A DNA stretch of 64,000 nt, from positions 11,594,001 to 11,658,000 of the forward strand of contig NC_003284.9 of the NCBI RefSeq assembly GCF_000002985.6, written 5' to 3'. This document shows, one piece after another, positions 28,967 through 38,419 of the stretch (position 1 is its first letter; each line of letters opens with the position of its first letter). The notes under the pieces are model-generated. The model did no database searches and was not told where the DNA came from. It saw only the letters and a program-made list of their open reading frames with translations. This stretch comes from Caenorhabditis elegans. Taxonomy: Eukaryota > Nematoda > Chromadorea > Rhabditida > Rhabditidae. The translations under genes and the position numbers were made by a program.

Positions 28967-30090
28967 CTATGATTCCTCTGGAATTGATAAGTCTGAAATA
29001 ACAGATCTTGAGAATGATCTCTCTGAAACGGTCCCTCGAATTGAGTTGGTCGGAGTTGCCAACGAGCGACAGTCCTAAATTATATGCTTTAGAGTTAAGT
29101 ACAAATAAGTGAATACCTGAAGTCGAACATCTAACTCTGCAATCAGCCTTCTCACTTCTGTTGTATGAACTACGGAGCTCTGAAATAAAATTTTTAAAAA
29201 ATTATGAAATTGTTTGATGTTTAATTTAATTTTAAAAAAATTCAAGTTAATTCTTACCAAATTAATACAAAAGAAGCTTTCACATTCCGTGATTTCCTGT
29301 ATTTTTTTAAAATTTGTTCAATGCGGTGCAATTTTAGAACTGTTATTAAATCCACAATAAAACTCACCATAGGCCTAGTATACATATACGGAACAACGAG
29401 CCCTCGAGGATATCCGCGTTGATTCTGAAAATTGCAAAAAATGAGGAACCATAGCCTGTCGTCAACATATGCATATCTATCTACATATTTATACAATTAT
29501 ATACATTATTGCTACCGAGACCAGCTCGATTGAAATTTTAACGCAAATGAGACTTTGGCTTTCAACAATTCCCACTTGGTATATGTTCTGATGTGAACAA
29601 GAGACTGAGGTAAATGAGCTCCTTATATACCCTCCACTACATCAGCATCCGACATTTCGAGAGCTGTCGCGTCTATAACTACATAACTCGGCTTGTCAAA
29701 AAATGTATGGATTGAGAGAGATAAGCGAGACGTAGAGAAAACGTGAGAATTTGCTCAAAAGCCAGTAATGAGTATGTGTAAGAGTCAGTCGAATATTTGA
29801 AATGAGAAAACAAACCCGATTTGTGGCCACAAAAGTCCATCGGCGGCTTGGATCAAAATCAACTAATGGGGGTTGACGACTTGGACTTGCTGCAGGTGCT
29901 GACTTGGCTGAACTAGCAGCCGACGGCGCGGAAATTCTAGATCCTGGAGAAGAAGAGAGAATCGAAGAACTAGGACGATGTGATGATGGATAAGACGATG
30001 GATTCACTGATGATGAAGAACATAGTGAAGCCTCTGCCATCGCGACAACCGGCCTACTCTCACAACGTGATGGCCCACAAATTGGACCAT
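28967..30090 (-). CDS. TWK channel C-terminal tail B (alternative)
   Basis: Exons 30090-29816, 29424-29368, 29179-29117 and 29074-28967 give 167 residues. The exon at 30090 starts in phase 1. It joins the exon ending at 30697 in frame (KAGTI-DGPICGPSRC) but cannot follow the last exon of tail A in frame through its good donor. The tail is Ser/Pro/Ala-rich (SSSSVNPSSYPSSHRPSS), then RRLIAELDVRLQ, and ends ISDLSIPEES. It is therefore a separate, probably phosphorylated and unstructured cytosolic tail. Splicing is inferred from phase and splice sites. Confidence 0.75.
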
Positions 30091-33000
30091 CTGGTATAAG
30101 GAGCAAATGATGTTGAGCTACAAATTATTATTTCAGTTTACAAATCCAACTTTTGAACAATCACATTTATCGGAGATAATTGAGCTACGAAAATCTGTAA
30201 CACAACTGTCTACATCACTTGTTTCCGTGTAAGCCTCCTCACAGCGTGGATAGCCAAAATCAGTCTGTGTGCTCTTTTCCTTGCTGTGTAATTTTTTCTG
30301 GAACTCTGCTATCAAGTTTTGACGTTCTCTCTTGCGAGAAAATGGCAGCATCTGAAAAAATAAGAATAAACTAATTAAACAAATGCACGTGCCGCGACAT
30401 TCTCATCTATAATAAAAGTTTACTTTCTGTAGAATAAAAGTTTTTGTTTTTACACGTTATTAGTGACATTTTTGTAATTTTCATTTTGTAACGTCTGCAC
30501 GGTTCACGAACCTTAACGAAATTTTCGCTAGCTTTATTAGCAACATCTCTGGCTCCTTTTGCCCTTTCCAAACCATCCTTCAGCTTTCCTCGTCGTTTCT
30601 TCCAAGCTCTCCACATTTCTCGCGCGCCTAAAAACATTACGCATTATTCTTCGTCACATGCACTCGTCTTCTTCTTTTCTTCACAATCTCACTCACCAAT
30701 AGTACCAGCTTTCAAACGGGTGCCATCTGGATCTGCATTCAACTCTTCCATTAAAGTGAGGAGAAGCTCCTAAAATATTTATCATCAGTTCTACTCAAGA
30801 AAATTGAAATTTTTTGATTACCTCGAAAAGTTTCTCCAATTTTAGTTGGATTACATTGATACACATAGAAACCAATGATAAACCGATGATAATCAAACCA
30901 AAAATAATAAACATATCTTCGCTATTAGTTGGTGTAACGTCACCTGAATGAAATTGAGTTCTTAAAAATACATATAAAAACTAACCATATCCAATTGTAG
31001 TTAATGAACAAAAGAAAAAATAAAAACTTTTAAAATAATCCCAATCTTTTTCAAATCGTAGAAATATTGCAGCACATAAAAACATCCAGCCAAATGCGAC
31101 TCCTAAAAACAAGTAATAATGAAATGAATTAAATTAAATTAAATTAACCTATAGCCAGAATAAGAGGCATTTCAGAAATCCTATCTTCACCAGTATTTCG
31201 AACACGTTGTTTACCCGATCCAACGCAAAAACTGTCAGTAATTCTGAAATGCACAATAATTAAATACAGCTCTTAAAACCACAAATACTCACCTCAAAAT
31301 AAAGTCCCACATGTGCTCCAATCCCATTAAAAACAATCGTCCTGATTTATGAAGTATCATGAGGACGAGAGGAATTCCGACAACAGCATAAACCATCGCA
31401 GCCAGTTTTCCAAGTTTTGTTTTGGCGGTTATGTTTCCATATCCTATTGTGGTATATGTGGTTACTATAATTTGGGAAATTCACGTAAAATAAATAAAAC
31501 AAATTAATTTACTAACCTGCTAGAAACATTGCATTCCAAAAGGTCCACACTGGAGTTAATACATGTCCCAGCCCAACAGAATTATTATATTCTTCTACAC
31601 TCTGGTTGACCTAAAAATGAAAGTATTATGCTCAGTTTGTTATTTTTCCAAAACTAACCATCAAACTATAGTTATACCTTGTCCATCCCTGATTTGCTCC
31701 TTCGACGCCTAACTCCCAACATCGCAAACATAACTGAACTCAATCAATTCTGGACAATAATCACACCAACAACTTACTTGTTCAGTGTAGTTTTTCAGCG
31801 CCCGTATTCTTCCAAAGTTACTCTCAAAGTGTCTTTTCCACAGTTGCTCTGGATTTTTTGGGCGCAAAGCCACGACTTTATGCATTTCATGTTCTGTCAG
31901 ATAGAATGTTGATAGCGTGTACCAATATACACTCTGAAAGATTTTCAATCAGCAGTATGATTATTATTTATTACTGTGATTAGTTTCAGAAACCTCTAAA
32001 AACTTCATTAAATGTTTGTAAAACCACGCTACCAATTACACCAGTTTACCTTATGAATCTGGTTTAATGCAAATTTTCGATAACCCCGATAGTGAATCAT
32101 CAACAAATATGTATTATTGCTGTAAACCCTGTTGAAATCAATCAACCGGTTGTGAATCTGCATCAAAACTTCCACCAAATCATCTGTTAGTGCCGCGATG
32201 TAATTTCTCTGAAACTGATTATCTACAAGTTTACATTGACAACTGTGTACCTTGTCAGCTAGCATAATTTCTTCATTTGGACGTTCAATTGACCAAAATA
32301 TCAAGCCACCTAATACGGAATAAGCTATCAGTAGAATAATAGGAACGAGGTAGTGGACTCGAGACTTGTCATATATTATCTGAAAAACGTACGAGAAATT
32401 GATCTGATAGGAATGATTAATGCATACTTGTAGTAAAGATACAAAGCGTTTCAGTTTTGAAGGACGGTTCACAATGGAGCCCCTCTTTCTTTTTTTCTTG
32501 AATGCATGGCTCCATATGCTCTCGTGCAGTAGCAAGTGCTGAAAATTAGTTTTTATAGTTTAAATAAAGGTTGAAAATCGTCAATGGAAACCTTCAGGTG
32601 ATCAAATACTATGAAAACTCTAGAATATTTTAGGTTTTCAAAAATATTCAGTAGCGTTTTAAATTTTGGTAGAATGTGGAACACTTTTTTACGAATATTT
32701 GAACTGTGGCCGACTTTTAAAATAAAAAGTGAAAAAAACCGAGTAATTTCCATTTCTCTGCAGATAAATACATTGAAAAACAGTTTTGATATTAAATAAT
32801 TTTATCATTTGCACTGTTCCACCATTGAACCAATACATATTGAGATACTTGGTACGTGGTTGTGCATGAAAAGTGCGCACACCAAGAGCAACTTGCATTT
32901 ACTTTAGTTGATATTATCTCACAAATAAATTGAATAAATTGAGTCGTTTCTGCATTTTAACTCAACAACGACGTTTGTTATATTTGTTCACGAAATCAAC

Positions 33001-33205
33001 TTTCAGAGAAAAATCACTGTGCACTCAAAAGATATATTCGAATTCACCTGCATAGCATTTTCATCAACAATTGTGTCTCGTCGAACAATTGGATAATTGA
33101 GAGGACCGTTCATCTCTAAAGTGTCTACAACAACGACTGTCGGTGGTGGATCATTTCCGTCAGGCACCGAAAAAGACACTTGTTTTTTCTTACCTGACGT
33201 TATAT
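28967..33205 (-). CDS. Two-pore-domain potassium channel (TWK/K2P family)
   Basis: A background K+ channel. Core exons: 33205-33048, 32538-32428, 32379-32251, 32208-32050, 31933-31778, 31733-31659, 31610-31517, 31464-31293, 31243-31149, 31102-30986, 30943-30822 and 30769-30697, followed by one of two tails. TM1 is LVPIILLIAYSVLGGLIFW. The large extracellular cap follows, then P1 with TTIGYGN, TM2, TM3, P2 with TTIGYGD, and TM4. Both selectivity filters are intact. The first listed exon begins after TACAG in mid-codon, so an upstream exon is missing from my model; the first ATG inside it is at 33113. The next intron (32209-32250) is only 42 bp and has no stop in frame. Nematode TWK channels are numerous and I cannot name the orthologue. 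Confidence 0.92.
30133..30627 (-). CDS. TWK channel C-terminal tail A
   Basis: Exons 30627-30512 and 30351-30133 follow the split glycine codon at the end of the exon finishing at 30697. They give 111 residues after KAGTI. The first part is strongly basic (AREMWRAWKKRRGKLKDG), a likely membrane-proximal helix. The second part has KRERQNLIAEFQKKL, then a Cys/Asp/Ser-rich end, and stops at 30133-30135. It competes with tail B for the same donor. Confidence 0.85.
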
Positions 33206-33406
33206 CTGTAGCATTAAATATTAAAAAACAAAAATTAAAAAAAAAAAAACTTTAAAAAGATAATTCGACCAAAGTGCATTTGTGCAGCAAAGTGCAAAAA
33301 TTGTTTGGAATTTGTTTATTTTATAGGGGAAATGGGAAAGGAAAAGGAAACAAAACACTTGTAATTCTGTGATCACATACATAGTCAACCAAAAACATTA
33401 GGCAAA

Positions 33407-33583
33407 ATGGAAGACAATTCTCAAACCCGGAGGGTCTCGATGTGGCGAACCAGCCCTGGAATTGTGCTCTATTTTGATAATTATATTTGGAAACCGCTTT
33501 TATTTTTCATTATTCCCGGCGTCTTGTACACAATCTCGAGTGGAGGAGAAAGATTTCTGGGGGAAGTATGTGATGAGATATGA
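33407..33583 (+). CDS. Possible 58-aa single-pass membrane microprotein
   Basis: An ATG-to-TGA frame between the saposin-like gene and the K2P channel, both on the other strand. The N-terminus is polar with RRVSMWR, followed by a hydrophobic segment (KPLLFFIIPGVLYTI) and a polar end. A donor-like GAA|GTATGTGA lies near the end, so it could also be the first exon of a longer gene, but I found no good following exon. No family is recognised. The opposite strand carries no exon I can support here. Confidence 0.3.
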   Translation: MEDNSQTRRVSMWRTSPGIVLYFDNYIWKPLLFFIIPGVLYTISSGGERFLGEVCDEI

Positions 33584-33700
33584 ATGACAAGAAGAAACAT
33601 AACATGAATAGAAAGAATATCGAGTCTAGCATAAAAATAAAAATATCGTGAAAATAATGAACTTTAAACCAAACTCTCTTGATGATCAAGAATTTATTCT

Positions 33701-34563
33701 TTACTTATCGGAAGTTGAAATGGTGTCAGAGGCGAGAGAACTTGGAGCACACTCCTGAAACTTTGAAATGTGTGTGTGGCCAACCACAAGTCGCATCTGG
33801 TTTACAATTGCTCAATAACTCACCTAACTCACCTATAATATATAACTCACCTGAAGCTCAATGCACGTTTGAACCGGATCGTACTTTTCTGGTTGCATGT
33901 TGTCAAAGATTAAAAGCAAGTTTGATTTCACAACACGAATACATCTACTTCGATACTAAAATAAAATAATTTCTCTATTTCTTTTTTATTTTTACAATTT
34001 CCTATTCACTAGGAATTCAGATTAAATGGTACTATATAATTTCCTTCACAATCCCAATTGAATGTTGACATTTTTGTTGAACCATAGAAAATCAAACAAT
34101 ATTTTAGAAAATAAAAGTTCGCTATTTGTACTCGATTGCATATTTTATTTCTTGTTGCATTCCGTCTAGATATTTTAATTGATTGTTTTAAATTTTTTTA
34201 TTAAAGATATAATTTCAGTCAGGGAATTTAAAATAATTTTGGACACTATTTTATTTATTTTTCTTTTTTTTCAGTAACAAGCTATATCAACTCAACTATA
34301 AGGAAAATAACTGGTTTACCTGTGAATATCGTTTGCAAGTGGCTACAAGCTTATTCCCCAATTGCCTTTTGCTCTTCACACTTTTTCCAAAATGGCCAAA
34401 TACACATTTGAGAACATTTACACAGTATGTACAATTATCAATTGGTTTTGATGTGCAACTCATCTTTAAAAAATGGTAATAAAACTTTATATTTAGAAGA
34501 AAATCGTGATACCTTCGTAAAGCAAGCTAATAGTATCAAATAAAGAAGGATTACCAGTTTCAT
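33701..34563 (-). CDS. Secreted saposin-like protein (caenopore type)
   Basis: Caenopores (SPP proteins) are small secreted membrane-acting peptides of the gut and immune defence. Exons: 34563-34513, 34463-34320, 33955-33851 and 33754-33701. They join in phase to 117 aa. Exon 1 is a signal peptide (MKLVILLYLILLACF). The mature part has the six-cysteine SapB pattern: C-x2-C (NCTYC), two central cysteines (VATC and SRC), then C-x5-C (TCIELQEC), which predicts three disulfides. The acceptor of exon 2 is TTTTTTAAAG, weaker than usual; the others are good. Cysteines spread over three exons fall into the family pattern only with this splicing, which is strong support. An in-frame Met follows the signal exon. 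I cannot say which spp gene it is, and the activity is inferred. Confidence 0.82.
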
Positions 34564-34674
34564 TTTATGATTGTTATAGTGATTAAAGTGAAAGTGGACC
34601 CACCAAAAGTTTCAATCGTGTTTTGGAATTAGCTGTTACACAGCCCAGAAAATAAAAAAGAATTTCAAACAATA

Positions 34675-35229
34675 TCACGCGAATTGTTGACGCAACTCTG
34701 GAATCGGGTGGTTGCTATCGTTTTCAAATAACTTATCAGTGATGTTGTGCATAATTAAAACATCCTGCAAAATACTCCAAATGATAAGACCATTTCAAAC
34801 AAACATTCGGTAACACGGAACTAAAGATCTATGAAAACGTCGGAATGTGATTGTATTGTGAAGGCGAATTTGGTTTTTTTTTAGGAAATAGTATGACACG
34901 AATTAAAAATTAAACCCAAACTTTTGGTCATAAAACATTCTCTTGCATATTGGAAAACACTTTTTTAAAACAAAAAACAAACTCATGATAAATTGACATA
35001 GTGAATCAAAAAAAGGTTGGTGGTATGTTGAATTTATCAAGTATAATGTTCCAAAAATGTTTATATACATTTTAATATGTAACATTTTAACATAAGTTAT
35101 CACACATTTTTTAGAACAACTGCAAGTCAAAATTACAATGTCCATTTTGGATTTTGGAAGCTTGGAATGAGACGGGTTGCCAAGTATTTCCTTTAAATTA
35201 GTAACTTTATTTCTGTCCAAATTTTCCAT
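34675..35229 (-). CDS. Candidate small two-exon gene upstream of the saposin-like gene
   Basis: Exons 35229-35137 and 34764-34675 join in phase to 60 aa, starting MENLDRNKVTNLKEILG and ending NHPIPELRQQFA. The last exon follows a good TTTTGCAG acceptor; the donor (ATT|GTAATT) is mediocre, so exon 1 is less sure than exon 2. Its stop lies about 110 bp upstream of the saposin-like start on the same strand, the spacing usual in nematode operons, so the two might share a transcript. No family is recognised. Confidence 0.35.
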
Positions 35230-36818
35230 ATTTAAATATTTTGCAATACTCAATTTTTATTTATAAGGTTCAATAATTTGGATCATTCTATAGTTGGGTT
35301 GATTTTTTTCTTTGTCGATTTTTTTTTCAAAAAGACCATCGCCAACTGCTTGCTTAAAACAACAGTGAGAATTTCAATAAACAATTTGACACAAAATACC
35401 CATTTCAGACAAAATTTGAGCATGTCCAAAGGTTACACTACAGTTGATTGTTCAGTTATAGATGTGTTATTGTGTTTTTAAGAATCTTATCTAGTTTCTT
35501 GATCTAGCTCATTCGATTTTTTTTTCAATTCCACGCAAAATGCTCCAAAACACTATAGGTGGAACGGAAAAACTGATGACAATCTTGGCAAGAAGGATAT
35601 AGAGGCCATTCCGAAACAACTCCTCTTCCTTTTTCTTTTTTTTTCTTCATTGAAACTTACTAGACAATTGAGAAGATGTACAAGGAGAAGAAGTTTTTTC
35701 GTTTCGTATTCCATCTTTTTCCAATTTCTACTGTTTTATTCGTTTTCTGCCAAATTAAAACATAAAAAGATCAAAAGTCATGAATTCGTTGTTGTTCCCC
35801 GCAGCTTTAAGTATTCGAATTTTGTACCAAAATGCGAACATTTAATCTTCAACGTGAGAGTAGAATCAAAAACGTTTCTATCGTGCTTTAGAAATAGGTC
35901 TTACCCCAGAAAATAAACATTCAAATATGTACATGCCCCAAGAATGTTAACCGTTGAAAATGTTACGAATGAATGGGAAACGAATGGGAAAGTTTTTTGG
36001 AGCAGGCATATTACTCAAGTACCGAAATTGTTTACCTTGAATTTTTTACCTTGTAGTTTTAGCTTATTTCATATTGAATGTGAGAAGTAGTGATTTTTTT
36101 TCAAAATGAAAGTTTTTGCTTTGGTGTTTTCAAGAACCTATATAATCCCGACTTCATAAAATTAAACCTTTTCCGTTTGGAAAAGAAACCAGAAGCTCTA
36201 GAAAGGTTTTCGTTTTTTATCAAATTGCGGAACTTCTTTATTGTTTTTTTCTCTACAAAAATTTTTGTTTAGTAGTTTCTGGTAAAAACACGAAGTGTTT
36301 TTTTCTTTAAAAAAAACTTTTTTCTAGTACCTTTTTTGAGTTTGGTACATGAAATGAGCGTATTCCCATTGATTTGTGATACTCGAGGAAGCTCAAGGCT
36401 TGGACCACCAGCTTGCAGTCAGTGTAGTGCCACCGGAGAGCATTTCAATTTCAGAATTGTGTCACCGCTCTCTCCTCTCCCTACCACCGGGCGACTATCA
36501 AATTTCACGTTGCGCTTCGGAAATGTATTTCCCATCGAAAAGCAAAATGTAGAGTGCGACACTTTTGAACAACGAAAAACAGTTATAGTATTCCTTCTTA
36601 CTTGTTTCTTCTTCATTTTTGTTTCAACTTAGACAACTCTCGAAGCACTCTTTCACACGTCAAGAGGACATAATTAGATTTACGCATTGTTTCCGTTCGC
36701 CGAGTTTTATGTGGACGTATATGTATGTGTGTATTTCATTGTTGTTGGGGAGGGAGGATACGATGAGCTTTTCTTTTCCCATTCTTTTGGCCTTTTTGCT
36801 TTGAAGGGTACGTATATT

Positions 36819-36992
36819 TTATGTGTATGTTATGTCAATGAGCTGAAAAAGGCAAGGCGTGAAGATAAAGAAGCCGTGGTTGGCAGTTGAGAAGCTGTGA
36901 AACGTGGCTCCCTTAGGAATTTCCAGGAAGGCAGCAGTGCCATCGGAAGACACAACACCAGCCTCTGCTGGGGCCCATTCTTTTACTCCATT
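36819..36992 (-). CDS. Unassigned coding-like fragment
   Basis: A 57-codon open frame without its own start. It has balanced composition and good codon quality: WAPAEAGVVSSDGTAAFLEI, then PKGATFHSF. It stands out from its AT-rich surroundings. A CTTTTTCAG sequence lies inside the frame, and no convincing acceptor precedes it. On the + strand the same DNA offers another short frame after AATTTCCAG. It may be an exon, a pseudogene remnant or chance. Confidence 0.2.
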   Translation of the reverse strand, partial: NGVKEWAPAEAGVVSSDGTAAFLEIPKGATFHSFSTANHGFFIFTPCLFQLIDITYT

Positions 36993-37727
36993 TTAGTTTC
37001 TTGCCTCTGATCCGCTGATAGCAGTTGCCTCAGCATGAGCACTTTTGAACTTTTTATGCAAGCTTGTTTCAAAACTCTCCTCCTTTTTTTCGTTTTTCTT
37101 TTAGTTTTCCGCGCCTTTTTCTGTTTCGGAACCAACGGGTGCTTCTTTGTTTTCAGTTGGTTCTATACTGCCATACTTCAAATGGCAAGGTTGCTCAATT
37201 TTTTTCCTCATTGTCGGAGCATTTTTTGGCTAAAATAGTATTCAGAACTTTTGGCGAGCAATCATTACTTTGACAGATATATTTTAGTGAAGAAACATTT
37301 AAAGATGCTCACGTTGTAAAAACTGAAAAATATTTTGGATGACGTCAATGTTTAAAAATCGTGGTTAATAATAAGAACATGTTTGTTATTTGTAAGCAAC
37401 TAATTTTATTACAGTATTTTATGGTTACGTAGAATTTAAATGTTATTGCGAACGTATTCAAAGTGTCCGCAGCAATTAGAGATTTATATATTTTAGAATC
37501 CCATCAAATATCATTAACTCGTCCTATTAATATTATTTCCCATCCTTCTTTCTTAAATCTCATTACAATTTGAGCTTATTACAAATTCATATGAAGAAAC
37601 TCGAGCACCATGAGAATATTGCACTCTTTTAAAACACTTTCGTAATTTGAAAATTGTTTATTAAACGTTATATTATTTTCTTTACATCACTTTATTACAA
37701 AACAAATTATTTTATTAAGGATTAATT

Positions 37728-37925
37728 TCATACTTTCTGTAAAGCCATTAACATTTTGGTCAAAAGCACGTTTCCATTTGCCGATTCCATTTTTTGAATT
37801 GGAGGCACACTAAATTTTATTGGAGAGAAATATCTTCTTTTTTCAAAAATATCTGCACATAGCCCTTTTCGTGAGCCATCAGAAGAGCAACTCATTTTCA
37901 AAGGATTCTTCATAAAATCCAAAAA
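37728..37925 (-). CDS. Candidate small protein or terminal exon
   Basis: An open frame follows a CGTTCAG acceptor at about 37926. From the ATG at 37913 it encodes 61 aa, including SCSSDGSRKGLCADIFEKRR, then YFSPIKFSVPPIQ. Composition is protein-like. An AAA|GTATGA donor just before the stop could instead splice it onward. It is divergent from sto-6, which starts 0.5 kb away. No family is recognised. Confidence 0.3.
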   Translation of the reverse strand, partial: FLDFMKNPLKMSCSSDGSRKGLCADIFEKRRYFSPIKFSVPPIQKMESANGNVLLTKMLMALQKV

Positions 37926-38419
37926 CTGAACGTTTTCATTGCATATTGCGTTTCAATTCGGTTTTTCCTCTCATCTTTGCTGGTTCTGTACAAATAAATA
38001 TGTGGCAAGATGAGCATTAAAGTAGTAATTACATAAAAATTGAAAGTTTTCAAGTACACCCTGAGTTGTTATGTCTTTTTCACTGAATAGTTTGTTGCAC
38101 CACCAGCACTAAAAGAAGATCCTCTTCAACCACAAACTTATCTCTTTTTTCTTCCATCTTCCCTCTTGCTTTTCTCGCTTCAGATTTATTTCCGTCCTTT
38201 GAATTTGAAGTCATTCAGCCCATTTAAGACAGGACATCATGGGGACTTTTGTGTGAAAAAACTCCAAGTTGAGCGCAAGAATAAGTTGTGTGGTAGTTTT
38301 CAAGAAGAAAATATAAAACGGATAAATAGTGTTCATGCGCTTTCAATGACCTTCCTCGATTTGCTTGTCTCGGAAGATTTATCTCGTCAAATATACGTCG
38401 TTTTAGGAGCCGACAAAAC

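Larger units (their letters stand above)
35230..38419. other. Intergenic region with scattered coding-like fragments
   Basis: No complete gene was assembled. On the - strand there are three fragments worth noting: a hydrophobic frame at about 35505-35630, a GC-richer frame at 36819-36992, and an open frame at 37728-37925. The + strand ORFs near 36336-36632 and 37035-37270 look like chance. The end of this stretch must contain the sto-6 promoter. Confidence 0.4.

Noticed and set aside
33679-33969. 96-aa + strand frame with varied composition
   Set aside because: The opposite strand carries two saposin-like exons with correct splice sites and cysteine spacing; the + frame is their shadow, and its repeated AACTCACC words are - strand donor-like sequences.
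34276-34479. 67-codon + strand frame after a TTTTTTTTCAG sequence
   Set aside because: It is antisense to exon 2 of the saposin-like gene, and no + strand exon joins it in phase.
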